Under the pieces are notes generated by a model. The model was given only the letters and a program-made list of their open reading frames with translations, ran no database searches and was not told the origin of the DNA. A stretch of 64,000 nt of DNA from Bradyrhizobium xenonodulans (GTDB taxonomy: Bacteria > Pseudomonadota > Alphaproteobacteria > Rhizobiales > Xanthobacteraceae): the NCBI RefSeq assembly GCF_027594865.1, contig NZ_CP089391.1:4432501-4496500 (forward strand). Direction: 5' to 3'. This document shows, piece by piece, positions 1 through 8,618 of this stretch; the stretch's first letter is position 1, and each line of letters begins with the position of its first letter. The position numbers were made by a program, and so were the translations under genes.

Positions 1-380
1 ACGATGCCGCCCGGCCGCAATGCGGCGATGAAGCCGAGCGGCACGCCGATCGCGACGGAAAACGCCATGGCCGCAAAGATCAGCTGCAGCGTCGGCCACG
101 CCCGCTTGGCGATCATGGCCGTCACGGGCTCGCGGGTCCGGAACGAGGTCCCGAAATCACCTGTTACGAGCTTGGCGATATAGGCGCCGAAACGCACATA
201 GACGGGCTGGTCGAGGCCGAGCTGCTTCTTCAGGCGCAGCTCGACCTGAGGATCGGCATCGTCGCTCATGCTCGTGACGATGCTGCCGGGAACGACGCTG
301 AACAGCACGAACACCAGCAGCACGACGGCGAGCACGGTCGGAATGGTTTGCAGCAGACGACGGAACAGGAACGAAAGCAT
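1..380 (-). CDS. ABC transporter permease, peptide/nickel type (DppB-like), N-terminal part
   Basis: This is the N-terminal 126 residues of an inner-membrane permease whose remainder lies beyond position 1. Translation begins MLSFLFRRLLQTIPTVL, the typical first helix of DppB/OppB-type permeases, and continues with the family pattern of a periplasmic stretch (VPGS, then LGLDQPVYVRFGAYI), LVTGDFGTSF and the start of the transmembrane domain. It would form the channel with a second permease and ATPases. The binding protein gene lies 60 bases upstream on the same strand, so the two form one transport operon. The substrate cannot be read from the sequence; peptides are the family default. Confidence 0.9.
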   Translation of the reverse strand, partial: MLSFLFRRLLQTIPTVLAVVLLVFVLFSVVPGSIVTSMSDDADPQVELRLKKQLGLDQPVYVRFGAYIAKLVTGDFGTSFRTREPVTAMIAKRAWPTLQLIFAAMAFSVAIGVPLGFIAALRPGGI

Positions 381-440
381 CGGCACTTTTCCTCTCTCCC
401 TCCATCGCTGGTCGCGATGGAGGGAGCGCGAGAGCGCGTG

Positions 441-2030
441 TCACTTCGCGGGCGAGGTCTCGTCGACCCAGAGGTCCTCGACGTTCTGGTGAGTCAGCTC
501 CGTCGCGTTCAGCTGAACGCCCTTGAGCCACGGCTGCACCGCCATGACCGCCTTGTTGTAGTTGAAGAACCAGACCGGCGCCTCCTCATAGAGCAGCGCA
601 TTGGCCTTCTGCAGCAGCTCGATGCGCTTGGCGGGATCGTCGGCCTGCCCGGCCTCATCGACGATCTTGTCGAAGTCGGCATTCTTGAAGTTCATGTAAT
701 TGCAGGCCGGCTGCGGCGTCGACGAGTGGAAGCATTTGAGCGCGGCCTGCGGATCCGGGCCGCTCGCCTGGGAATAGACGAAGGCCTGGTAGTCGCCGGT
801 GCGGACCACCTCCGCCAGCACTGCCGTCTCGACCTGCTTGACCTTCGCCTTGATGCCGACCTTGTCCAGCATGGGGATGACGGCCGAGACGATCGGCAAG
901 CCCCAGCTTTCGTTCTGGCTGGTGGTCCATTCGAATTCGAAGCCTTGGGGATAGCCGGCCTCGGTCAGCAGCTGCTTGGCCTTGGCGGGATCGTACGGAT
1001 AAGGCTTCATCGCCTTGTCGTAGGCGGGCGAAGTCAGCGGCAGCCAGCTGGTGGCGCGATAGGCCTTGCCCTTGACCAGCTTGTTGATGATCAGATCGGT
1101 GTCGATCGCGTAGTTGATCGCCTGCCGGACGCGCTTGTCGGCGAACGGCTTGAACGAGGGATTCATCCCCATATAGCGCGTGAAGACCTCGGCGACCTCG
1201 ACGATGGTGCCCTTGAGGGCGGCGTCGGACTGGTAGGCGACGTATTGCGCGGGCCCGAGCACCGAAGTGTCGATCTCCTTGTTGCGGAACGCGACGTCGC
1301 GCGCAGCGGCCTCGCCCATGATCGACACGACGATCTTGTCGGCATAGGGCTTGCCGGGCTTGTAGAACCGGTCCCACCGCTCCAGCACGATACGCGATCC
1401 CGGCACGTGCTCGACGAATTTGAACGGCCCGAGGCCGATCGGCTTCTGGATGAAGCTGTCCTTGGCGCCCTCGTCGGCGGGATAGATCGAGGTCAGCGCG
1501 GTGAAGAAGTAGAAGCCCGGCTCGACCTTCTCGGTCAGCTTCATCTCGAGGGTGAAGTCGTCGATCTTCTTCAGGCCGGAGATCTCCTTGGCCTGGCCTT
1601 TCTCGACCGCGGCCGCGCCCTCGATCACGCGGACGAAGCGGGCGCCGGGATAGGCCTTGGTGCCGTCCATGATGCGGTTGTAGGACCAGATGATGTCGTC
1701 CGCCGTCATCTTGCGGCCGTTGTGGAAATAGGCGTCGTCACGCAGCTTGAAGGTGTGAACGAGCCCTCCGCCGGAGACCACATCCTCCTTGGCAAGCTCC
1801 AGCACCGGCTTGCCCTCCGCCGAATTCCAGATGTAGAGCGAGCGATGCAGGGCCTTGGCGTAGATCTCGTCCTGGGCACGCTGTGTGGTGTGAATGTCGA
1901 GGCTCGTGAAGCTCGAGCCATAGGGCGCGGTCATGCGGATGGTTCCGCCCTTGCGCGGGGTCTGGGCCTCCACCGTTCCGGCGAGCGCCAGCGCCAAACC
2001 AGCAACGATCGCCACAATCCTGAGCACCAT
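441..2030 (-). CDS. ABC transporter periplasmic substrate-binding protein, family 5
   Basis: A 529-residue extracytoplasmic binding protein of the dipeptide/oligopeptide/nickel class. It has a signal peptide (hydrophobic VLRIVAIVAGLALALAG ending near VEA-Q), then the usual PRKGGTIRM start of the mature domain and family features such as VRQAINYAID and DPAKAKQLL. The start at 2030 is preferred over an in-frame GTG or ATG further upstream because GGAGGGAAC lies directly before it and the signal peptide starts there. The gene precedes the permease gene at the left edge. The ligand is unknown; the methylthioribose kinase gene upstream on the same strand is separated by a repeat element, so a link is speculative. 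Confidence 0.92.
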   Translation of the reverse strand: MVLRIVAIVAGLALALAGTVEAQTPRKGGTIRMTAPYGSSFTSLDIHTTQRAQDEIYAKALHRSLYIWNSAEGKPVLELAKEDVVSGGGLVHTFKLRDDAYFHNGRKMTADDIIWSYNRIMDGTKAYPGARFVRVIEGAAAVEKGQAKEISGLKKIDDFTLEMKLTEKVEPGFYFFTALTSIYPADEGAKDSFIQKPIGLGPFKFVEHVPGSRIVLERWDRFYKPGKPYADKIVVSIMGEAAARDVAFRNKEIDTSVLGPAQYVAYQSDAALKGTIVEVAEVFTRYMGMNPSFKPFADKRVRQAINYAIDTDLIINKLVKGKAYRATSWLPLTSPAYDKAMKPYPYDPAKAKQLLTEAGYPQGFEFEWTTSQNESWGLPIVSAVIPMLDKVGIKAKVKQVETAVLAEVVRTGDYQAFVYSQASGPDPQAALKCFHSSTPQPACNYMNFKNADFDKIVDEAGQADDPAKRIELLQKANALLYEEAPVWFFNYNKAVMAVQPWLKGVQLNATELTHQNVEDLWVDETSPAK

Positions 2031-2136
2031 GTTCCCTCCGACAATGCAGGCGTGTCCCGACCAAGCGAGTTGATCATTCACCGCGTGTCGAATGCAAGCA
2101 CCTTGAATGGGGTGACGTATGCGAGCCGGGGCTACG

Positions 2137-2204
2137 CCTCTCCCGCAGGCAGAGGTCGGATCGCATCCAAAGATGCGATCCGGGTGAGGGATTACGGTCT
2201 CACC
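2137..2204. repeat. Triple-hairpin intergenic palindromic element
   Basis: Three adjacent inverted repeats are visible: CCTCT/AGAGG (2137-2155), a perfect 10-bp stem GGATCGCATC/GATGCGATCC with a 4-base loop (2158-2181), and GGTGAG/CTCACC (2183-2204). Elements with this arrangement are common between genes in Bradyrhizobium and Rhodopseudomonas (general knowledge). It lies between mtnK and the binding-protein gene, both on the minus strand, so it may fold in the RNA and stop or stabilise a transcript. There is no U-tract. Confidence 0.75.
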
Positions 2205-2218
2205 GCCTATTGCGGCCC

Positions 2219-3526
2219 CTAGCCGGCCGAAAGCTCCGGCTGCCAGTCGCGCAGTTTCCGCGCTGCACCCGTGACATCGGTGATGGCCGGAAATGCCCCC
2301 GTCTCCACCATCATCGCCCGTGCGAGCCGCACGGCGCGGGCTTCGCTGATGGCGCGCTTCCGCGCATCCTCGATCAGCTCGAAGTCGATGTTGTGCGCGA
2401 GGCCGAAGATGCGGCGGATGGTCTTTGCAGCCGCGAAGCCGACGGTGTCGGCGAACAAACGCTGCATATAGGCTTGCCGCTCGGCCTCCAGCCGCGTGGC
2501 GCCGTTCTCACCGGCGAAGAGCGAGGCGGGATAGGCATCGCCCGCGGCTCCCGCACGCCAGAGGTCGAGGAATTTGCGGGCGAACTCGCTCCAGACCTGC
2601 TCGACTGTCTCCAGCACCCAGATCTCGAAGGCCTGCCGCTCGCCCGGGACACGCTCGTGGCCGGCGGAGGCAAAATAGGCCATCAAGAGGTTCGCCAGCA
2701 CGGCGCCGACGTCGAATCCCATCGGGCCGTAGAACGCGAATTCGGGGTCGATCACCCGCGTCTGGCGCTCCGTCACCATGATCGATCCGGTGTGGAGGTC
2801 GCCGTGGAGCTGTGCCTCCGGACTTGCCATGAATTTCAGCTTCAGCCGGGAGATCGCGACATGCAGCTCCATGTCGTCGCGCAGCTCTGCGGCCAAGCCG
2901 TCGAGATAGGGCGCGGTCCAGCGGTTCTGCTCGGCGATGCGGTAGGGATCGGTGAAGATCAGATCCTCGGTGATCTTGCAGAGCGCATGGTTGCCGGCGA
3001 AGGCGGCGATGGCCTCCTTCTTGTCGGCGGCAGAGAGCGCGAGGTCGGAGGTGAAGAACAGGGTCTGCGCCATGAAGGTGGTGATGTCGTCCACAAAGCG
3101 CGGATATTGCGTTCCTGCGACCATGCCCTTGCGCATGATGATGTGGGGCTCGAGCAGCTCCATCACCGTCAGCGCCAGCGCCTCGTTGTGATGCAGCAAC
3201 GCCGGCACGAGGCCGGGCGCGAGCTCGGCCTGCTTCGACAGGGCGAGATATTCGTAATGGGCCCGCGACAGCGGCAGCGGCCAGCTCTCGCCGACGAGGC
3301 GGACGTAAGGTAGCGCCTGCTTGACGGCGATGCCGCCGCTTGCCCCCTTGACGATGAAGACGAGATTGAGATTGCCGTCGCCAACCTCGGTGATCTCCCA
3401 GGCGGCCGGCTCGCCGCCGAGAAGCGCCTTGAGGTCCGGAAGGCCTGCGAGATAATCCCGCAAGGCCGCCTCGTGAAGAATTCGATAGTCCCCTGCCCGG
3501 TCCCCGGTCATACGATCCCATCCCAT
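2219..3526 (-). CDS. mtnK: S-methyl-5-thioribose kinase
   Basis: Phosphorylates 5-methylthioribose with ATP to give methylthioribose 1-phosphate in the methionine salvage pathway (cytoplasm). The 435-residue protein has the aminoglycoside phosphotransferase-like kinase fold: GDGNLNLVF near residues 49-57, the ATP-contacting lysine in AVKQALPYVR, the catalytic loop HGDLHTGS (241-248) and the metal-binding IDPEFAFYGPMGFD (259-272), all characteristic of MtnK. A second ATG 15 bases downstream (3511) is an alternative start. The partner isomerase gene mtnA, often adjacent, is not in this window; the next gene upstream is a small hypothetical. Confidence 0.95.
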   Translation of the reverse strand: MGWDRMTGDRAGDYRILHEAALRDYLAGLPDLKALLGGEPAAWEITEVGDGNLNLVFIVKGASGGIAVKQALPYVRLVGESWPLPLSRAHYEYLALSKQAELAPGLVPALLHHNEALALTVMELLEPHIIMRKGMVAGTQYPRFVDDITTFMAQTLFFTSDLALSAADKKEAIAAFAGNHALCKITEDLIFTDPYRIAEQNRWTAPYLDGLAAELRDDMELHVAISRLKLKFMASPEAQLHGDLHTGSIMVTERQTRVIDPEFAFYGPMGFDVGAVLANLLMAYFASAGHERVPGERQAFEIWVLETVEQVWSEFARKFLDLWRAGAAGDAYPASLFAGENGATRLEAERQAYMQRLFADTVGFAAAKTIRRIFGLAHNIDFELIEDARKRAISEARAVRLARAMMVETGAFPAITDVTGAARKLRDWQPELSAG

Positions 3527-3540
3527 GTAGGGCCGGATCG

Positions 3541-3888
3541 TTACTCCCGCTCCAGGAAGCTCGAGCCGATCTCGGCCTTTCTTTTGATGGGATCGTAATC
3601 ACAATAGACGAGGTCCGCCACCAGCGTGTAGCTGGCGCTGACATTGTATTTGTCCAGCTTGACCGAGTTCAGGCCGATGACCGAGGTGCTCTTGCCGCCG
3701 TTCCATTTGAACGGCGTCGAGCTCTTGGCCTGCTCGCAGGCCGCGACAGCCTCGTTGAAGACATAGCCCTCGACGAACGCCTTCAGCGTCCGCACCTGCA
3801 CCGCCATCTTCCACTCGAAATAGCCGATGGCACCGAGACCGGCGACGATCAGCACCAAAAGCGCGACGACGATCCTCTGAAAAGTCAT
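3541..3888 (-). CDS. Hypothetical single-pass membrane/exported protein
   Basis: A 115-residue protein not recognised as a named family. It starts MTFQRIVVALLVLIVAGLGAIG, a single hydrophobic segment that could be an uncleaved signal anchor, followed by a soluble region of about 90 residues with a single Cys in ACEQAKSS and another in YCDYDPIKRK. The start at 3888 has GGGGGGAACG directly upstream and is preferred over an ATG 30 bases further out. It sits between mtnK (14 bases downstream) and the DUF1467 gene, all on the minus strand. Most of the protein probably lies in the periplasm. Confidence 0.7.
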   Translation of the reverse strand: MTFQRIVVALLVLIVAGLGAIGYFEWKMAVQVRTLKAFVEGYVFNEAVAACEQAKSSTPFKWNGGKSTSVIGLNSVKLDKYNVSASYTLVADLVYCDYDPIKRKAEIGSSFLERE

Positions 3889-3925
3889 TCGTTCCCCCCG
3901 AAACAATATGGACAGCAAAAAAGGT

Positions 3926-4201
3926 CTAGAACGGCATGCCCATCAATTTCGACAGGCGCTCGATCGAGAGATAGCCGGCCTGATAGGCGAGCATGCCGAG
4001 GCCGTAGATGATCGCCGAGATGATCGTGGTCCAGATCAGCTTGCCGCCCATCCGCGTCAGGATCGGCGCGCCGGGGTCGGTGCCGGGCGCGCCGACGCCG
4101 TCCTCATGCTGGCTGCGCACGCCGAACGGCAGCGTCAGGAACAGCGCGATCCACCAGATGACGAAGTAGATCGCGAGTGCGGTTGAGATCTGGATGGCCA
4201 T
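3926..4201 (-). CDS. DUF1467 family membrane protein
   Basis: A 91-residue protein with two predicted transmembrane helices (about residues 8-26 and 55-75) separated by the conserved-looking loop FGVRSQHEDGVGAPGTDPGAP, which is the DUF1467 pattern. Function unknown. In many alphaproteobacteria this family follows mce and rnj, as here, where it begins nine bases after the mce stop. That linkage supports the family call but says little about role. Confidence 0.85.
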   Translation of the reverse strand: MAIQISTALAIYFVIWWIALFLTLPFGVRSQHEDGVGAPGTDPGAPILTRMGGKLIWTTIISAIIYGLGMLAYQAGYLSIERLSKLMGMPF

Positions 4202-4210
4202 GGGGCGGCC

Positions 4211-4615
4211 CTATGCCTGCTCGATTTCGACCAGCGCGCCGGAAAAATCCTTCGGGTGCAGGAACAGCACCGGCTTGCCGTGGGCGCCGATCTTCGGCGT
4301 GCCGTCGCCGAGCACCCTTGCCCCCTCCTTCACCAGCGTGTCGCGCGAGGCGATGATGTCAACGACCTCGTAGCAGACATGGTGGATGCCGCCGTCGGCA
4401 TTGCGCTCGAGGAATTTTGCGATCGGCGAGGCTTCCCCGAGCGGCTCGATGAACTCGATCTTGGTGTTGGGGAGCGTCGCGAACACGGTGATGACGCCAT
4501 GCTCGGGAAGCGGGACGGCCTCCGAGATCTGCGCTCCGAATGCGGCGCCATAGATCTTCGCAGACTTGACGGCGTCCTTGGTCGCGATCGCGACATGGTT
4601 GAGCCGGCCCAGCAT
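4211..4615 (-). CDS. mce: Methylmalonyl-CoA epimerase
   Basis: Interconverts (R)- and (S)-methylmalonyl-CoA, linking propionyl-CoA catabolism to succinyl-CoA. The 134-residue protein is a single vicinal-oxygen-chelate (glyoxalase-fold) unit: MLGRLNHVAIATKD at the start with the metal-ligand His, IEFIEPLGE, GGIHHVCYEV with the second metal His, and a C-terminal GALVEIEQA with the metal Glu. Start at 4615 fits the family N terminus; an upstream in-frame ATG at 4636 would add an atypical MRQGRRH. It lies between rnj and the DUF1467 gene, a conserved alphaproteobacterial order. Confidence 0.93.
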   Translation of the reverse strand: MLGRLNHVAIATKDAVKSAKIYGAAFGAQISEAVPLPEHGVITVFATLPNTKIEFIEPLGEASPIAKFLERNADGGIHHVCYEVVDIIASRDTLVKEGARVLGDGTPKIGAHGKPVLFLHPKDFSGALVEIEQA

Positions 4616-4681
4616 GTGTCTTCTCCCTTGGCGCATGATCCGGAAAAGTGTGAGCGGTTTCCCGAAAAGATCATGCGCAAA

Positions 4682-6352
4682 CTAAACTGTCAGGACGTGT
4701 ACCAGACAGGGGGGCTTTTTGCCCCAATGTTCGTTGATGACGGCCCGGACGGCGCGTCGCACCGACTCGGCCAAAGCGTCGGGATCCCTGCGGCGCGCCT
4801 TCGGCAGGCCTTCGACGGTGGAGACCACGGCATCGAACACGATGTCGTCGAAGGGCTCGCCGGCCCGGTTCTTCTCGGGAATGCCGACCAGATCGACCTC
4901 GGGATCGTCGGCGAGCTCGCCCTGCGCGGTCATGGCGATGGCGACGAAGGCGCAGCCGGAGAAGGCCATGCGGCGCCGCTCGACCACGGCGCGGGACTTG
5001 GAATCCTCCAGGATGTTGCCGTCCTTGTAGAGACGGCCCGACGGCACCTCGCCGACGATGCCGGGATCGCCGGGGCCGAGCTTGACCAGGTCGCCATTGC
5101 GGACGACCAGCACGCGGGGCACGCCGGCGGCGCGCGCGAGCTTGGCGTGCTCATGCAGGTGCAGGGCCTCGCCATGAACGGGGATCAGGAGCTGCGGCCG
5201 GGTCCAGGCGATCATGTCGCGCAGCTCGTCGCGGCGGGGATGGCCGGAGACGTGGACCAGATGGTCGCGGTCGGTGATGATCTCGACGCCTTGAAGCACC
5301 AGATTGTTGATAATCGAGCCGACCGCCTTCTCGTTGCCCGGGATGGTGCGCGAGGAGAAGATGACGCTGTCGCCGCGGTTGAGGGTGATCTCGGGATGGT
5401 CGTCATTGGCGATGCGCGCCAGCGCGGCGCGCGGCTCGCCCTGGCTGCCGGTACAAAGCGCCAGCACCTTGTCCTGCGGCAGATGGCCATAGACCTCGGG
5501 CGAGCGGAAATTCTGCACGCCGTCGAGATAGCCGGTCTCGCGCGCGACCTGCACGACGCGCTCCATGGCGCGGCCGACCACGACGACCTCGCGATCGGCG
5601 GCCCTGGCCGCGGCCGCGACGGCCTTGAGGCGCGCGACGTTGGAGGCAAAGGTCGTCACTGCGACCCGCCCCTTGGCGGCCTTGACCAGCTCGACAATGG
5701 TTTTGGCGACCTCGGCTTCCGAGGGCGAGCGGCCGTCACGCACCGCGTTGGTGGAATCGCCGATCAGGGCGATCAGGCCCGCATCGCCCAATTCGCGCAG
5801 CCGCTTTTCGTCAGTGGGACGACCGATGATCGGTGTCGGGTCGATCTTCCAATCGCCGGTGTGCAGCACGGTCCCGACGTCGGTGTGGATCGCCAGAGCG
5901 TGCGACTCCGGTATCGAATGCGCGACGGGGATGAACTCGACGTTGAACGGGCCGATATCGACGCGCCCGCCCGAAGGCACCACGGTCACCGGAATCTTCG
6001 GGGCGTTGCGTTCGGCGGCGCACTTGGCCTCGAACAGCGCGGCGCTGAACTGGGTCGCGTAGATCGGGCATTTCAGTTTCGGCCAGAGGTCGATGATGGC
6101 ACCGAAATGGTCCTCATGGGCGTGGGTCAGCACCAGGCCCATCAGGTTCTTGCGTTCCTTCTCCAGGAAGCTGATGTCGGGCATGATCAGGTCGATGCCC
6201 GGCAGATGCTCCTCATCGCCGAAGGAGACGCCGAGATCGACCGCCAGCCAGGACCGCTGCTGGCGGTTGCCGAGACCGTAGATCGACAGGTTCATGCCGA
6301 TCTCGCCGACACCGCCGAGTGGCGCAAACACCAGTTCGTCGGGCTTCGCCAT
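4682..6352 (-). CDS. rnj: Ribonuclease J
   Basis: A 556-residue metallo-beta-lactamase/beta-CASP ribonuclease that processes and degrades RNA (5'-exonuclease and endonuclease activity in the family). Visible features: PLGGVGEIGMN near residues 11-21, the zinc motif HAHEDH at 77-82, a second metal His in HTGDWKIDPTP, a GDSTN motif, FSSRTIPGNE in the beta-CASP domain, and SGHPRRDEL and PVHGEALHL motifs. Its ATG overlaps the birA stop (TGATG), with a GTG one codon earlier as an alternative. Translational coupling to birA is likely. Confidence 0.95.
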   Translation of the reverse strand: MAKPDELVFAPLGGVGEIGMNLSIYGLGNRQQRSWLAVDLGVSFGDEEHLPGIDLIMPDISFLEKERKNLMGLVLTHAHEDHFGAIIDLWPKLKCPIYATQFSAALFEAKCAAERNAPKIPVTVVPSGGRVDIGPFNVEFIPVAHSIPESHALAIHTDVGTVLHTGDWKIDPTPIIGRPTDEKRLRELGDAGLIALIGDSTNAVRDGRSPSEAEVAKTIVELVKAAKGRVAVTTFASNVARLKAVAAAARAADREVVVVGRAMERVVQVARETGYLDGVQNFRSPEVYGHLPQDKVLALCTGSQGEPRAALARIANDDHPEITLNRGDSVIFSSRTIPGNEKAVGSIINNLVLQGVEIITDRDHLVHVSGHPRRDELRDMIAWTRPQLLIPVHGEALHLHEHAKLARAAGVPRVLVVRNGDLVKLGPGDPGIVGEVPSGRLYKDGNILEDSKSRAVVERRRMAFSGCAFVAIAMTAQGELADDPEVDLVGIPEKNRAGEPFDDIVFDAVVSTVEGLPKARRRDPDALAESVRRAVRAVINEHWGKKPPCLVHVLTV

Positions 6353-7158
6353 CACGCAGCTCCCACCGAGCGGACCGGGCCAAAGAACACCTCGCCGGCC
6401 GCCACCGGCAGGCGCCGGCCGTCCTCGGTACGGACGATCAGGCAGCCGGTGTCGTCGAGGGTGTCAAAAATGCCTTCCAGCGTCATCGTTCCCGTGTTGA
6501 TCGCGACCCGCTCGCCGAGGCCAGCGGCGCGCTCCAGCCAGAGTTTTCGGATCTCGGCAAAGCCGCGGCCATTGTCCCAGATACCGCGGAACTCGACCCA
6601 CGCGTCCGACAGCGCCAAGAACAGTTCCTCCGCGCTGATCTGGACGCCGAGCGCGGCGAGCGAAACAGCGGGCGTGGGCGTGCCTTCCGGAGCTGCCACG
6701 ACGTTGGTCCCAATGCCGACGACCACCGCCAGACGGTCGCCGACCGCCTCGGCTTCGAGCCCGATGCCGACGAGCTTCTTGCCGCCAGCGAGCACGTCGT
6801 TCGGCCATTTCAGCGCGTAGCGGGGACGGCCCTCGCCGAGGCGGAGCGCAGCCTCCAGGCTGACCTTCTCCAGCGCCGCCTCCTCCGCCAGCCCGGCCGC
6901 AAAGCCGAGCGTGGCAGCGACGGCGGGCGCGACGTCCAGGACCTCGAGGATGCTGGCGGCGAGATTGCCCTTCGGCGCGATCCAGGGGCGCTGGCGCCGG
7001 CCGCGGCCGGCGGTCTGCTCGGATGTGACGAACCACATCGGGCCGCGTTCGCCGGCTCTTGCGTGTTCGATCGCCTCGGTATTGGTCGAGCCGGTCCGTT
7101 CGAAAGCCGCGAGCTTGTAGCCCGCCGATTGTGCGCGAGGACCGAGCGCGAACCCCAT
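6352..7158 (-). CDS. birA: Biotin--[acetyl-CoA-carboxylase] ligase
   Basis: Attaches biotin to the carrier lysine of biotin-dependent carboxylases via biotinyl-AMP. The 268-residue enzyme has the class II features: STNTEAIEHAR near residues 24-34, the biotin/AMP loop SEQTAGRGRRQRPW, ALKWPNDVL, KKLVGIGLEA and VVGIGTNV. It lacks the N-terminal helix-turn-helix of the E. coli repressor form, so it should be a ligase only. It follows nuoN by one base and overlaps rnj, so it is probably co-transcribed with the complex I operon. Confidence 0.95.
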   Translation of the reverse strand: MGFALGPRAQSAGYKLAAFERTGSTNTEAIEHARAGERGPMWFVTSEQTAGRGRRQRPWIAPKGNLAASILEVLDVAPAVAATLGFAAGLAEEAALEKVSLEAALRLGEGRPRYALKWPNDVLAGGKKLVGIGLEAEAVGDRLAVVVGIGTNVVAAPEGTPTPAVSLAALGVQISAEELFLALSDAWVEFRGIWDNGRGFAEIRKLWLERAAGLGERVAINTGTMTLEGIFDTLDDTGCLIVRTEDGRRLPVAAGEVFFGPVRSVGAA

Positions 7159-7159
7159 C

Positions 7160-8596
7160 CTAGAACAGCGACTTGGCGGCGGCGGAGGCGACGCTCACCA
7201 CCGGGCCCGCGAACAGCGCGAACAGGATGGTGAACAGGCCCGAAACCGCCAGCACCGTCTTCACCTCGACGCGCATCGGATCGACCTGACCGGCCGGCTC
7301 GTCGAAATACATCGTCTTGACGATGGCGAGATAGTAGTAGGCGCCGACCACGCTGGAGAGCACGCCGACCACGGCGAGCGTGAACAAATTCGCCTTGATG
7401 GCGGCGACGAAGACGTACCATTTGGCGAAGAAGCCGGCGAGCGGCGGAATGCCCGCGAGCGAGAACAGCAGCATCGCGAACATGAAGGCAAGCAGCGGAT
7501 TGGTGCGCGACAGGCCGGCGAAATCGCTGATCTTCTCCAAAGCCAGGCCGTTGCGCTTCATGGCGAGGATGACCGAGAACGAGCCGAGCGTCATCGCGAC
7601 ATAGATCACGATGTACATCAGCACGCCCTGCGCACCCTCGACCGTGCCGGAGGCAAGACCGACCAGGGCAAAGCCCATATGGCCGATCGAGGAATAGGCC
7701 ATCAGGCGCTTGATGTTGCTCTGGCCGATCGCTGCGAACGACCCCAGCGCCATCGAAGCGATCGCCACGAACACCAGGATCTGCTGCCATTGCGAGACGA
7801 TGCCGGGGAACGCGGTCAGCGTGACGCGGGTGAACACGGCGAGCGCGGCCACCTTCGGCGCCGAGGCGAAGAAGGCGGTGACCGGCGTCGGGGCGCCCTC
7901 ATACACGTCCGGCGTCCACATGTGGAACGGCACGGCCGAGACCTTGAAGCAGAGGCCGGCAAGCAGGAAGACCAGGCCAAAGACGAGGCCGACATTCGAC
8001 ACCGTCGCGGCCGCGGCGATGCCGGTGAAGCTGACGGTGCCGGTGAAGCCGTAAATCAAAGAGGAGCCGTACAGCAGCATGCCCGAGGACAGCGCGCCGA
8101 GCACGAAGTACTTCAGGCCGGCCTCGGTCGACTTGGCGTTGTCGCGGTTCGAGGCCGCCACGACGTAGAGCGCGAGCGACATCAATTCGAGGCCGAGATA
8201 GAGCGAGATCAGGTCGCCGGCCGAGATCAGCACCATCATGCCGAGCGTCGAGAGCAGCACCAGGATGGCGTATTCGAAGATGCGGCGCGACGGGTCGGAC
8301 AGGAACTCGGTCGACAGCACCAGCGTCACCGCCGAGCCGATCAGGGCCAGGATCTTCATGAAGCGGGCGAAGTCGTCGACGATGAAGCTGCCGCCGAAGG
8401 TCACCTGCTTGCCCGCGGGCAGCATGTATTCGAGCACGCCGACCACGACCAGGAGCAGGACCGCGAGCGAGGTCACCGCCTTGGTCGTCTCCTGCCCGCG
8501 ATAGGCCCCGAGCATCAGAAGCGCCATCGCGCCGACCGCGAGCACGATCTCGGGCAGCACCGGCGCCAGTTGATAACCTGCAGTCTCAAAGCTCAT
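7160..8596 (-). CDS. nuoN: NADH-quinone oxidoreductase subunit N
   Basis: A 478-residue antiporter-like membrane subunit of complex I, helping translocate protons in the inner membrane. It is hydrophobic throughout with the proton-channel motifs of this family: LGLELMSLALYV, a conserved Lys in the KYFVLGALSSGM helix, FKVSAVPFHMWTPDVYEGAP and KRLMAYSSIGHMGF. It is the last nuo gene, followed after one base by birA. Length and motifs are normal for NuoN. Confidence 0.97.
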   Translation of the reverse strand: MSFETAGYQLAPVLPEIVLAVGAMALLMLGAYRGQETTKAVTSLAVLLLVVVGVLEYMLPAGKQVTFGGSFIVDDFARFMKILALIGSAVTLVLSTEFLSDPSRRIFEYAILVLLSTLGMMVLISAGDLISLYLGLELMSLALYVVAASNRDNAKSTEAGLKYFVLGALSSGMLLYGSSLIYGFTGTVSFTGIAAAATVSNVGLVFGLVFLLAGLCFKVSAVPFHMWTPDVYEGAPTPVTAFFASAPKVAALAVFTRVTLTAFPGIVSQWQQILVFVAIASMALGSFAAIGQSNIKRLMAYSSIGHMGFALVGLASGTVEGAQGVLMYIVIYVAMTLGSFSVILAMKRNGLALEKISDFAGLSRTNPLLAFMFAMLLFSLAGIPPLAGFFAKWYVFVAAIKANLFTLAVVGVLSSVVGAYYYLAIVKTMYFDEPAGQVDPMRVEVKTVLAVSGLFTILFALFAGPVVSVASAAAKSLF

Positions 8597-8618
8597 GGCG
8601 ATATCCTGACCTGCCCGA

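Noticed and set aside
348..2222. A 624-codon open frame antisense to the substrate-binding protein gene
   Set aside because: It is the mirror of a real gene in a GC-rich genome; it has no family motifs and no ribosome site, while the minus strand encodes a complete binding protein.
4256..6820. An 854-codon open frame antisense to mce, rnj and birA
   Set aside because: All three opposite-strand genes are recognised enzymes; the frame is composition-driven with no motif.
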